This document shows, one piece after another, positions 55,001 through 63,612 of a DNA stretch of 64,000 bases; position 1 is the first letter of the stretch; each line of letters begins with the position of its first letter. The notes under the pieces are model-generated. The model ran no database searches. It saw nothing but the letters and a program-made list of their open reading frames with translations, and was not told the DNA's origin. This DNA is from Humitalea rosea (lineage in GTDB: Bacteria > Pseudomonadota > Alphaproteobacteria > Acetobacterales > Acetobacteraceae): the NCBI RefSeq assembly GCF_003253705.1, contig NZ_QKYU01000020.1, forward strand, positions 1 to 64,000. The letters run 5' to 3'. Both the position numbers and the translations under genes were made by a program.

Positions 55001-56314
55001 CTCCGGCGGGTGGGCTATTTGCTTGCCCAGGGTGCGTTGCGCCCCCTGCCCCATGTGCTGCGCTCGGCGGCCGAGGTCGAGGCGGCGTTCCGGATGCTTC
55101 AGGTCTCGGCCACCATCGGGAAGGTCGTCATCCGCCCGCCCGGCGCGGATCAGGCGGTCCTGCCGGAGAGCCGTGCCGCCTGGTCGCCGCCCACAGGCAT
55201 CGTCGTGGTCACCGGCGGCACCGCCGGTTTTGGTCTGGAAACGGCGAAATGGCTGGCGGCGCGCGGCGTGAAGCGGCTGGCGCTGGTCTCCCGCCGCGGG
55301 CCGGCAACGCCTGGGGTGGACCGGGCGATCGCTGCGCTGGCAGCACTCGGCGCCGATGCCACGGTCCATGCCTGCGACGTCGCGGATATTGCGATGCTCG
55401 CCGGTGTGCTGGCCTCCATTCGAGGCGACGGGGCGATCGGCGGCGTCGTCCATGCCGCCGCCGCCTTCGATGATGCCGCGGCGACCAGGCTCGATACCGC
55501 CCGATTTGCCGCGGTGCTGCGGCCCAAGCTTGGTGCGGCGCTGGCCTTGGACCAGCTGACGGCGAATGATCCGCTGAGCCTGTTCCTGCTGTTCTCCTCG
55601 GCCACCACCCTCTTCGGGAATCCGGGCCAGGCGAATTACGTCGCGGCCAATATGGCGCTGGAGGCGCTGGCGCGCCGCCGCCATGCCGCCGGGCAGCCGG
55701 CGCTGGCAGTGGCCTGGGGCCCGATCGCCGACGCCGGGGTGCTGGCGGCGGATGCGGCGACCGCGGCCAGCCTGCAGCGGCGGATTGGCGCAACTCCGAT
55801 GCCCGCCGCCGCGGCGCTCGATGCCTTGCCGGCTCTGCTGGCCTCGGGCGAGCCCGTGGTGGCGCTGGCACAGGTCTCGTGGGGCCAAGCCGGGGCCATC
55901 CTGCCGATCCTGGCAGAGCCGATGTTCGAGGCGCTGCGCGGCACCGTCGCGGCGCAGCCGGCCGAGGATTTGCAGGCCGAACTCCGTGCTCTCTCGCCTG
56001 AAGCGGCTCGGGATCGGCTGGTGATCCTGGCGAGCGCCGAGATCGCCCGCATCCTGCGCCTGCCACCGGACAGCGTTTCGCCGGAGGTGCCGGTTGCCTC
56101 GCTTGGCCTGGATAGCCTGGGTGCGCTGGAACTGCGCAACGCCCTGGAACAGCGGCTGGGCCAGCCGGTCCCCCTGGCGGCGGTGACCGAGGATCTGACC
56201 ATTGCCTCGCTCGCCGCGCGGCTGGCCGAAGGCCTGACCAATGCGGCGCCGGAAGCCGCGATGTCGGCCCTGGTCGCGAGCTTCGAGCCCAGCTCCGCCG
56301 ACACGGGAGATTGA
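49040..56314 (+). CDS. multidomain polyketide/fatty-acid synthase (RkpA/WcbR-like)
   Basis: The 2424-residue protein has one module. KS (about 28-450): TACSSALVA with Cys199, EAHGTGT with His334, NVGHLEP. AT: FGHSVGEV with Ser643. DH: LADHALAGEAVLP with His943 and the later HPSVLDGAFQG. A degenerate methyltransferase-like region (RILEIGSGG near 1378). ER: TGLNFRDVM and HGGAGGVG near 1857. KR: TGGTAGFGLE near 2058, SSATTLFGNPGQANYVAAN with Ser, Tyr and Asn present. ACP: GLDSLGALE with Ser2359. There is no thioesterase. A full KS-AT-DH-ER-KR-ACP set makes a saturated chain. RkpA (Sinorhizobium) and WcbR (Burkholderia) share this plan and serve capsular polysaccharide. The next gene codes for an alpha-oxoamine synthase that could release the chain. 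Confidence 0.92.
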   Translation: MTTAADVTRQGRATAKRPSSKRMTTPPVTPIAIVGAACRLPGADGLEAYWTLLRQGIDAVGTLPADRFNQTRFLHPRASEAGRSYTFAAGHVGDVAAFDPAAFGLSPREAAEMDPQQRLLLEVTLHAFEDAGMTTARRSGQSIGVYVGGSTTDYAELRLGDPAGADRYFMTGNALSILANRLTNVFDLRGPAQTVDTACSSALVALDLAAQAIRLGRVDAALVAGVQLLLSPYAYIGFSRASMLSPTGRCHAFGAGADGYVRAEGAGALLLKPLDQALADGDRVRALLLATGVNSAGHTIGLSLPNERAQARLMGQVMAEAGIDPEQIAYFEAHGTGTQVGDPVEAGALGHAVGRKRTTPLPVGSVKGNVGHLEPASGIAGLLKAILVLENRMVPPSLHASPPNPNIAFDTLNLRVVQVAEPLSGGEDAVVGVNSFGFGGTNATALLGFAPAANPGPLAPLSAAAPPPLLLSARSAPQLAALAAVWEAELGAPDADAGALARGVARHRDQATHRLAIRGADAPDMAATLAAWRRGQRPEAATEGMVAGTGSLAFVFSGNGAQYPGMAQHALHDPAFRDGMRAADSVLAPLLGWSVLAMIEAGVTEAQVQATEFAQPLIFATQAATVAALAAQGLHPAAVFGHSVGEVAAALTAGILDLPTAARLIVARSSAQAPTRGLGRMAALGTTEAAAAALLAECGPGLEIAAMNGPGALTIAGPGAAIARLAAAAKVARISCVELDLDYAFHSSLMDPVRADLIKVLADLAPQPGGLPFFSTVTGALLDGTTADAGYWWRNLRAPVRFQAATTAALGSGARVFLEIGAHPVLQSYLRETSRSAGAEAAILASLSRRDPPGNPLPAIADRAYCRGADPRAGLAFQGPAARSSLPHTPFARSRSWLPSSLEATRLTDPVLEHPLLGFRDGAEPARWRNSLDTMVMPWLADHALAGEAVLPAAAMLDMALAACAARFPEAAMLEVEAFQILRPLALERDRAREIRTSLSAEGELRLESRRRLADESWSLHARGRIGVAPEAALPTSASLAQNWPLPPAGTGHVGGAKLRGRALRMGLGYGPAFASVLDVTANAGAGHGRVRLALPATAPADSAWGLHPSVLDGAFQGLLGLVSADLSPGEVPLPVRAGRLVLRRGAAAPAEARLVVTRRGSRAASADILLLDAAGRPVAVLRDLWLQRVRLPQGSRPEAFLPRLLPMPGGPTAAPDAALALARALPAAEARDLALDLQETTLLLEACVASAVQLALAGGESALFRGPLRQAADRILVEDGIAEFAPSGQGTIPIEGAALPAAGDIWRQVLAEQPALAPDLAWLARGLETLPAALAGTPQPCPPPPASSGGFARLAEVLAAAAIAAVADWPAARPLRILEIGSGGLCAPLAVALAGSGRRVVLTLAAIQATAPPAPPPGVEILQAVWDPQGLLPGPADLVIGVAPAALHRAGCEILPGLAGVLADGGLLLLAEPAPGRLLDLCCGQDPGWWNGAAPPEAAAWTDALLQAGFEGVEARPLIAAPWPALLLAAHRSAPVATAPIMDITPRILVADAAARPLADAVAALLPGPAEQLALEDATHLSPRRLRGAQVLMLLDPGTSDLAGTLHATVQLAEAARGTAAGFAVAVRGAAGASPAAAALLGMLRVLANEMPELKPRRIDLDPTLEPAEAAPRLLEALAGDEPEVWLTPTARLAPRLGPMPPPVTEGCRKLVVEQPGNLGTLQWQTHVPRDPGPGEVSLRVLATGLNFRDVMWAQGLLPEEALLDGFAGPGLGMECAGVVEAVGPGATLRPGDHVFGFAPDALADRVVTRDAALVPLPSGMDPAEAATLPVAFLTAIHALEACARLAPGETVLIHGGAGGVGLAALQIALAAGARVAATAGTPARRAFLRLAGAELVLDSRDPGFADALRAEWPEGVDVVLNSLAGEAMERSLSLVKPFGRFIELGKRDFFEDRRVALRPMRRNVTYFAVDVDELPSARPGAAQAALRRVGYLLAQGALRPLPHVLRSAAEVEAAFRMLQVSATIGKVVIRPPGADQAVLPESRAAWSPPTGIVVVTGGTAGFGLETAKWLAARGVKRLALVSRRGPATPGVDRAIAALAALGADATVHACDVADIAMLAGVLASIRGDGAIGGVVHAAAAFDDAAATRLDTARFAAVLRPKLGAALALDQLTANDPLSLFLLFSSATTLFGNPGQANYVAANMALEALARRRHAAGQPALAVAWGPIADAGVLAADAATAASLQRRIGATPMPAAAALDALPALLASGEPVVALAQVSWGQAGAILPILAEPMFEALRGTVAAQPAEDLQAELRALSPEAARDRLVILASAEIARILRLPPDSVSPEVPVASLGLDSLGALELRNALEQRLGQPVPLAAVTEDLTIASLAARLAEGLTNAAPEAAMSALVASFEPSSADTGD

Positions 56315-56393
56315 TCTCCTGTCATGGAGCCGGTCCTCGTATACCTGTAACCAAGAATAACTACGGACTGGCAGTAACGGGTATGATACCGGC

Positions 56394-57710
56394 ATGAGCA
56401 TAGGCACCGGCGGCGGCTTCGGCCTTTCTGCAAAACAGCGCCTGCAGCTGGTGCAGCGTCTGGCGAAGCGGCGGGTGGCCGAAGCCCTGGCGCCCGATGA
56501 CCCTCGCGATTTCTCTTCCCTGCCGGGCCTGCGTGACTTCGGTCTGATCCAGGCGGCCCTGGACAGCCTGGACCTCCCCTCCCCCTTCAACATTCCGCAT
56601 GACGCGCGGGCCGGCGCGCATAGCGTGATTGCAGGGCGGGAGGTCATCAATTTCTCCTCCTACGACTATCTGGGGCTCAACGCCGATCCGCGGGTAGCGG
56701 CCGCCGCACATGTGGCGATAGACCGCTACGGTGTTTCGGCTTCCGCCTCCCGCACGGTATCGGGCGAGCGGCCGGTGCATGGCGCGCTGGAGGCGGCGTT
56801 GGCCGAGCACCATGGCGCCGAGGCCGCGCTGGCCTTCGTTTCCGGCCATGCGACCAATGTCACCGTGATCGGGCATCTGATGGGCCCGCGCGATGTCATC
56901 CTGCACGATGCCTCGATCCATAACTCCTGCCTCGAGGGCGCCAAGCTGTCCGGCGCCCGGCGGATCGCCTTCCCGCACAATGACTGGCAGGCCGCCGAAC
57001 GGGCGCTCGCCGATACGCGACGCGGCGCGGAACGAGTGCTTCTGCTGATCGAGGGGCATTACTCGATGGATGGGGACGTGCCGGACCTGGCGCGGTTCAT
57101 CGCCATCGCTCGCGCCCACGATGCCTGGCTGATGGTGGATGAGGCGCATTCGCTCGGCGTGCTCGGCAGCACCGGGCGCGGCATCGCCGAGGCCCAGGGG
57201 ATCGATCCGCGCGAGGTCGATATCTGGATGGGCACCATGTCCAAGACGCTCGCGGCCTGTGGCGGCTACGTCACCGGCCGCGCGACCTTCATCGACTGGC
57301 TACGCCACACGGCGCCCGGCTTCGTCTATTCCGTCGGCATCGCCCCGGCCCTGGCCGCGGCGGCGCTGGAGGCGCTGACCATCCTCAAGGCCGAGCCCGA
57401 GCGCGTCGCCAAGCTTGCGGCGAATGGCGCCCTGTTCCTGCGACTGCTGCGGGAGGCGGGGTTCGATACCGGCGGTTCCGGCGGCCATGCGATCGTACCG
57501 GTCATCACCCATTCCTCGGTGGGCGCCGTCCGACTGTCGGGCGCCCTGGCCGAGGCCGGGGTGAATGTGCAGCCCATCATTTTCCCCGCCGTTCCGGAAC
57601 AATCGGCGCGGCTGCGCTTCTTCCTGTCGGCCGCGCATACCCCCGAGGATCTGCGGACCGCGGCTGCCTGCCTGGCCCATGCGGATGCCGCGCAACGCCG
57701 AGCCGGATGA
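56394..57710 (+). CDS. alpha-oxoamine synthase (RkpG/WcbT-like, AONS family)
   Basis: The 438-residue PLP enzyme has the family motifs INFSSYDYLGLNADPRV, LMVDEAHSLGVLG and the PLP-binding lysine in TMSKTLAACGGY (Lys284). The first 60 residues are an extension not found in BioF. AONS enzymes join an acyl thioester to an amino acid with loss of CO2. Beside a synthase without thioesterase, the likely role is to release the chain from the ACP as an amino ketone, or to transfer it. Biotin genes are absent, which speaks against BioF. Confidence 0.88.
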   Translation: MSIGTGGGFGLSAKQRLQLVQRLAKRRVAEALAPDDPRDFSSLPGLRDFGLIQAALDSLDLPSPFNIPHDARAGAHSVIAGREVINFSSYDYLGLNADPRVAAAAHVAIDRYGVSASASRTVSGERPVHGALEAALAEHHGAEAALAFVSGHATNVTVIGHLMGPRDVILHDASIHNSCLEGAKLSGARRIAFPHNDWQAAERALADTRRGAERVLLLIEGHYSMDGDVPDLARFIAIARAHDAWLMVDEAHSLGVLGSTGRGIAEAQGIDPREVDIWMGTMSKTLAACGGYVTGRATFIDWLRHTAPGFVYSVGIAPALAAAALEALTILKAEPERVAKLAANGALFLRLLREAGFDTGGSGGHAIVPVITHSSVGAVRLSGALAEAGVNVQPIIFPAVPEQSARLRFFLSAAHTPEDLRTAAACLAHADAAQRRAG

Positions 57711-57728
57711 CAGCGGATCGTTCAAGCT

Positions 57729-58883
57729 ATGCCAGGTGCTGGAGTTTCGACCCGCCCGGTCACGGGCGCGGCTGACGCCGAGATCTTCCTCCGCCTGCCG
57801 GCGCGGCTGGGCGGGGTGGCGGCCGGCTGGTCGGTGCCGCTGCTGGCGGAGGCGCGGATGGTGTTCAATCCCCGCTCCAGCCCCATCCTTCAGGAATGGG
57901 ACATCGCCCGCTTCCTGGCATATCGCGATGGGCGTGCCGTGGGGCGCATCAGCGCCGCCCGCCCCCTCCTGCCCGGCGAGGCATTGGGCAGCTTCGGCTT
58001 CCTCGCGCTGGAGAGGGATCCCGCGATCCTGGCGGCGCTGCTCGAAGCCGCACGATCCTGGCTGGCACAGCGCGGGGTGAGCCGATGGCGCGGTCCGATG
58101 TCGGTGTCCATCAACCACGACATCGGTGCGCTGATCTCCGGCTTCGGCCGCCCTGGCAGCCTGCGCACGCCGATCACGCCCGACTGGCTGCCGGCCATGC
58201 TGGATGCGGCGGGGCTGGAGCGGGAGATGACGGTCCATGCGTGCCTCCTGCAAGTCGCGGCGGAGCAGCACCGCGCCCGCGCCGCACGGCTGCTGGCGGG
58301 TTGGACGGGCGCGGGCGATCTGACCATCCGCCGCTTCGACCGGCGCCGCTTCGCCGAGGACACGGCACTCGTCACGGCGCTCTACAACGACGGTTGGGCC
58401 GCGAATTGGGGCGCGACCCCGGTCGGCCCGGCCGAGGCCAGCGGCATCGGCAGGCTGATGCGCCCGGCGTTGCTGACCGGCGAGGTCTTCTTCGCGATCT
58501 GGCGTGGCCGCCCGATCGGGCTCTGCGCCATCCTGCCGGATCCCACCGCGGCCACCGAAGCCTGTGGCGGCCGCCTGCTGCCCTGGGGCTGGGCGCGGAT
58601 GGCGCGGGCGATGCTGCCCGGGGGCACGAAGCGCGCGCGCATCCCCTTGCTGGGGACCGTCGCCGCGGTGCGCGGCGCCCCGGTATCCGCCCATGCAATG
58701 GGGGCGCTGCTCTCCGCCGCGATCGACCATGCCGAGAGGCGCGGTTGGGCCGAGGTGGAGATCTCCTGGATCCTCGACACCAACCGCGCGATGCGCCAGG
58801 CCATGGCCCGTCTGCCGGCGCCGGTCGATCGCAGTTGGGCGCTATGGGGCGGCCGCATTGACGAGGCGCAGGTGCCGAGTTGA
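57729..58883 (+). CDS. GNAT-like acyltransferase of the capsule-type cluster
   Basis: The 384-residue product has a GNAT-like fold in two halves: FLAYRDGRAVGRISA with GSFGFLALERDPAIL in the first, and VFFAIWRGRPIGLCAILPD in the second. The C-terminal half holds SWILDTNRAMRQAMARL, typical of GNAT-like proteins found near lipid or capsule synthases. It may N-acylate the amino ketone made by the preceding enzyme. It lies 18 bases after the oxoamine synthase gene and overlaps the next gene. Confidence 0.7.
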   Translation: MPGAGVSTRPVTGAADAEIFLRLPARLGGVAAGWSVPLLAEARMVFNPRSSPILQEWDIARFLAYRDGRAVGRISAARPLLPGEALGSFGFLALERDPAILAALLEAARSWLAQRGVSRWRGPMSVSINHDIGALISGFGRPGSLRTPITPDWLPAMLDAAGLEREMTVHACLLQVAAEQHRARAARLLAGWTGAGDLTIRRFDRRRFAEDTALVTALYNDGWAANWGATPVGPAEASGIGRLMRPALLTGEVFFAIWRGRPIGLCAILPDPTAATEACGGRLLPWGWARMARAMLPGGTKRARIPLLGTVAAVRGAPVSAHAMGALLSAAIDHAERRGWAEVEISWILDTNRAMRQAMARLPAPVDRSWALWGGRIDEAQVPS

Positions 58884-60178
58884 CACCGCACGTCGAAGCC
58901 ATCAACCACGCACACGAAACGATGCAAGACCGGCAAGATTCCGCAGCCAAGCGGTTCCTCTTCCTGCAGGGGCCGATCGGCCCCTTCTTCGACATGGTGG
59001 GCGCGCAGCTGCGCGGTTGGGGCCATGCGACCTTCCGCATCAACCTGTCGGGAGGAGACCGGCGGCTCTGGACCGGACCGAACGCGACGGATTTCACCGG
59101 GGCTCCGGAGGAGTGGCCAGCCTTCCTGGACACCTTCCTCGATGAGCACGCGATCACCGACATTGTGCTGCTGGGGGAGGCGCGCGAGTACCATCTGCGC
59201 GCCATCGCCGCCGCAAAGCTGCGGGGTATCAACGTCGCCGTCACCGATTTCGGTTACATGCGTCCTGACTGGATCACCCTGGAGCATGACGGGATGAACG
59301 GCACGAGCCGCTTCCCGCGCGACCGCGACGCGATCCTGCGGCTGGCGGCGCCTCTTGGCCCGCCGGATCTGGTGGTGCGGTTTTGGGATTCCTTCTTCAA
59401 CCAGGCAATCTGGGACATGCGCTATTCGCTGGACACGGCGGTGTCCTGGCGGTTCCGACGCTATGCCACGCACCAGCTGCACACCCCGGTGCAGATCTAT
59501 CTGGGCATGGCGCTGCGGTTGGTGCTGCGGCGCTTCGCCAACCAGCATGCGGCGCGGGTGATGGCGCGGGTCCAGGATCGTGGCCCCTTGTTCCTGCTGG
59601 CGATGCAGATGGAGACGGATTTCGCCATCCGCGCCTATTCGCACTACCCCGACAACGATGCGGTGATCGAGGAGGTATTCGCCTCCTTCGCCAGCCACGC
59701 GCCGGCCGCGGCACGGCTCCTGGTGAAGGTGCATCCGCTCGACCCCTTCGCCAAGAACTGGTCCCGCCGGGTGCGGCAGGCCGCCGGCCGGCATGGGATT
59801 GCCGAACGGGTGGAGTATTTGGGCGGCGGAAATCTCGGCGATATCGTGGAGCACTGCCAAGGGGTGGTGACGGTGACCAGCACCGTCGGCATGCGCTCCA
59901 TCGTCGAACGCCTGCCGACCTATGCGCTCGGGGATGCGCTGTATCGGATCGAAGGCCTCGTCTCGCCAGGCACGCTGGCCGAATTCTGGTGCAATCCGCA
60001 GCCGCCCGAGCCGTATTTGCGCGAAGCCTTCCTGCGCGCCGCCGCGCACTACTTGCATGTGCGCGGCGCCTTCTACCGCCGGCCGGGGCTGGATGCTGCC
60101 GCTTATGATACGGCCAAGCGCCTGCATGACGGCCTGCCGGAATACCGGACCGAGAGGCTGGAGCCCCCCGAGGTTTGA
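58880..60178 (+). CDS. KpsS/WcbO-like capsule polysaccharide protein
   Basis: From a TTG at 58880 (overlapping the upstream TGA) the product has 432 residues; an ATG at 58922 (MQDRQDSAAKRFLFLQGPIG) is an alternative. FLQGPIGPFF is the usual N-terminal motif of KpsS/LipB proteins, followed by GEAREYHLRAIAAAKLRG, VKVHPLDP and VTSTVGMRSIVERLPTY. KpsS-type enzymes add a Kdo linker to the lipid anchor of group 2 capsules. In this cluster it would link the unusual lipid and the polysaccharide. Confidence 0.85.
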   Translation: MTPHVEAINHAHETMQDRQDSAAKRFLFLQGPIGPFFDMVGAQLRGWGHATFRINLSGGDRRLWTGPNATDFTGAPEEWPAFLDTFLDEHAITDIVLLGEAREYHLRAIAAAKLRGINVAVTDFGYMRPDWITLEHDGMNGTSRFPRDRDAILRLAAPLGPPDLVVRFWDSFFNQAIWDMRYSLDTAVSWRFRRYATHQLHTPVQIYLGMALRLVLRRFANQHAARVMARVQDRGPLFLLAMQMETDFAIRAYSHYPDNDAVIEEVFASFASHAPAAARLLVKVHPLDPFAKNWSRRVRQAAGRHGIAERVEYLGGGNLGDIVEHCQGVVTVTSTVGMRSIVERLPTYALGDALYRIEGLVSPGTLAEFWCNPQPPEPYLREAFLRAAAHYLHVRGAFYRRPGLDAAAYDTAKRLHDGLPEYRTERLEPPEV

Positions 60179-60187
60179 GCGCTGGCC

Positions 60188-60931
60188 TCAGGCCGAACCC
60201 AGCGCGCGGCTGATCGCCCCTGAGGCGACCGCCTCGGCCTGCGCCGTCAGCCCCCTGGCGATCGCCGCGCGAAAGGCCGGTTCCGTCTGTTCGCGCAGCC
60301 AGGCCTTGGTGAGGTGGAAGGCAGTCGGGTCCGCGGTGGCCATCTTGCGCGCCGCGGCCTCGGCCTGCGGCAACAGCACCTCGGCGGGAACGAGTTCGTC
60401 CAGCAGCCTCAGGTCGCGCGCGGTTTCGGCATCCAGCGTTTCGCAGGCGAGCGCCAGGCGCTGGGTGATGCCGAGGCCCACATGCATCCCGATCAGGGTC
60501 GGGCCCATGATGGAGGCAAGTCCCGCCAGAATCTCAGGCTGCAACAGTCGGGCAGCGGGGCTCGCGATCCGGCGGTCGCAGCACAGCGCCATCTGCAGCC
60601 CCGCCCCAGCGGCCGCCCCGCCGATTGCGGCGACGACGGGCAGCGGGCAGGCGCGGAACGCATCGTAGAGGCCACCGAGCCGCTCCACCCAGGCACCGAC
60701 GTTGCCGACGGTCAGGCCACGCAGCACCGCACGGTCCTGCCCGGCGCAGAAGCCGGGCGGCGTCCCCGCCAGCACCACCGCCCGCGTGGCGAGATCGGTG
60801 GTGGCGTTTTTCAGGGCAGCGATGACGGCTGCGACCATCGTATCGGTCAGCGCATTGCGCGCGCCGGGATTGTGCAGGGTGAGGGTCAGGACGCCCTCGC
60901 TGCGGGAGAGGAGCACGGAAGGGTCGGTCAT
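60188..60931 (-). CDS. enoyl-CoA hydratase/isomerase (crotonase)
   Basis: The 247-residue product has the crotonase fold, with RAVVLAGTPPGFCAGQD (oxyanion segment) and VAAIGGAAAGAGLQMALCCD. The first catalytic Glu of hydratases is not in the usual place (AAAGAGLQ, then LLQPEILAGL with a Glu), so an isomerase or related activity (PaaG-like) is more likely. The gene is convergent with the KpsS-like gene and not part of that cluster. Confidence 0.87.
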   Translation of the reverse strand: MTDPSVLLSRSEGVLTLTLHNPGARNALTDTMVAAVIAALKNATTDLATRAVVLAGTPPGFCAGQDRAVLRGLTVGNVGAWVERLGGLYDAFRACPLPVVAAIGGAAAGAGLQMALCCDRRIASPAARLLQPEILAGLASIMGPTLIGMHVGLGITQRLALACETLDAETARDLRLLDELVPAEVLLPQAEAAARKMATADPTAFHLTKAWLREQTEPAFRAAIARGLTAQAEAVASGAISRALGSA

Positions 60932-60949
60932 GGACCGACCCTATCGGCA

Positions 60950-61234
60950 TCAATGCAGGCGAAACACCCCATTGGCGTAGCGGAATTCGGCCGGCCGGGT
61001 CAGCGCGGCCGAGGCGACCCGGATCGAATGCAACGGCCCCTCGATTTCCCGCCGCCAGAACTCCAGGAAGCGGTGCAGCTCCGGGAAGCGCGGGGCCAGG
61101 TCATGCTTCTGCCAGATGAAGGTCTGAAGCACGGCCGGATGGTCCGGCATTTTGTAGAGGATCTCCGCCGTGGTCAGACGCCAGTCGGGCAGCACCCGGG
61201 GGGAGATGAAGCTTTCGATACCGGTGAGGTCCAT
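60950..61234 (-). CDS. Usg family protein
   Basis: The 94-residue product holds RLTTAEILYKMPDHPAVLQ, FIWQKHDLAPRFPEL and LEFWRREIEGPLHSIRVA, which match Usg proteins of alphaproteobacteria. Usg was named in Caulobacter for an upstream segment of the trp operon; its function is unknown. No trp genes are nearby here. It lies upstream of the crotonase in the same direction and divergent from groES. Confidence 0.85.
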   Translation of the reverse strand: MDLTGIESFISPRVLPDWRLTTAEILYKMPDHPAVLQTFIWQKHDLAPRFPELHRFLEFWRREIEGPLHSIRVASAALTRPAEFRYANGVFRLH

Positions 61235-61348
61235 AGGGGTATCCTGTCCTGTTGAGCGCCGTTCGCGGCGGCATTCCTCCTGTCAACCAACGCATCGTGA
61301 CATGTTCGGTGAGGGTGGCATCAACAAAAATCGTGCGGAAACAATCGA

Positions 61349-61375
61349 TTGGCACTCTCTCCCCGAGAGTGCTGC
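61349..61375 (+). promoter_or_regulatory. CIRCE operator 1 (HrcA site)
   Basis: TTGGCACTC, 9 bases, GAGTGCTGC. It matches the consensus TTAGCACTC-N9-GAGTGCTAA in all core positions except three outer ones. HrcA binds such sites and represses groESL until heat shock. Confidence 0.85.
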
Positions 61376-61382
61376 CAAACTC

Positions 61383-61411
61383 TTGACCGCAACGGCCAGA
61401 GGGCCTAGATC
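61383..61411 (+). promoter_or_regulatory. groES-groEL promoter
   Basis: TTGACC (61383-61388), a 17-base spacer and TAGATC (61406-61411) fit a housekeeping sigma-factor promoter. It lies exactly between the two CIRCE sites, so HrcA bound to either site could block it. Confidence 0.7.
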
Positions 61412-61412
61412 G

Positions 61413-61439
61413 CTGGCACTCCTCGACGGTGAGTGCTAA
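61413..61439 (+). promoter_or_regulatory. CIRCE operator 2 (HrcA site)
   Basis: CTGGCACTC, 9 bases, GAGTGCTAA; near-perfect match. It begins next to the -10 box, so it probably covers the transcription start. Confidence 0.92.
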
Positions 61440-61510
61440 CGCGCCCTGCCCCGAGGTGGTTCCGTAACCTGCCATGACACCAAATTCTGGCATGAGGAGA
61501 GGACACACCC

Positions 61511-61825
61511 ATGGCCTTCCGTCCCCTGCATGACCGCGTTCTCGTTCGCCGCGTCGAGGCTGAAGAGAAGACCCGCGGCGGCATCATCATCCCCGACTCC
61601 GCCAAGGAAAAGCCCCAGGAAGGCGAGATCGTCTCCGTCGGCTCCGGCACCCTGAATGACAAGGGCGAGCTGCGCGCGCTCGACGTCAAGGCTGGCGACC
61701 GCGTCCTGTTCGGCAAGTGGTCGGGCACCGAAGTGAAGCTCGATGGCGAAGATCTCCTCATCATGAAGGAGAGCGACATCATGGGCGTCCTCGACACCTC
61801 GACCGCGGCGAAGAAGGCGGCCTGA
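61511..61825 (+). CDS. groES: co-chaperonin GroES
   Basis: The 104-residue product ([20 protein letters not shown]...) has the mobile loop [17 protein letters not shown] and the YGKxSGTEV-like [19 protein letters not shown]. It caps GroEL. The ATG follows GAGAGGACACACCC. It is the first gene of the heat-shock operon controlled by the CIRCE sites. Confidence 0.98.
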   Translation: MAFRPLHDRVLVRRVEAEEKTRGGIIIPDSAKEKPQEGEIVSVGSGTLNDKGELRALDVKAGDRVLFGKWSGTEVKLDGEDLLIMKESDIMGVLDTSTAAKKAA

Positions 61826-61860
61826 TCGCCGCTTCCGCCCCCCCCTCCATAAGTATTTAA

Positions 61861-63519
<1,659 letters not shown>

Positions 63520-63553
63520 TTTCCCGAACTTCGGAAATCACTGTCTGAACGAG

Positions 63554-63588
63554 GGGGCGGTCCGGCAACGGGCCGCCCCTTCTTTTTT
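63554..63588 (+). terminator. rho-independent terminator of groESL
   Basis: The stem GGGGCGGTCC/GGGCCGCCCC (10 pairs with one T-G pair) with the loop GGCAAC is followed by TTCTTTTTT. It lies 35 bases after the groEL stop. Confidence 0.9.
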
Positions 63589-63612
63589 GCGGCAGGCAGC
63601 GCGCGAGCGCGG

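Noticed and set aside
54497..56650. Minus-strand frame of 717 codons
   Set aside because: It lies fully opposite the ER-KR-ACP part of the synthase and has no family features; a shadow of strong codon bias in GC-rich DNA.
56394..57710. The oxoamine synthase as biotin gene bioF
   Set aside because: No other biotin genes are near, it has an N-terminal extension, and it lies in the synthase-KpsS cluster, where RkpG/WcbT-like enzymes are expected.
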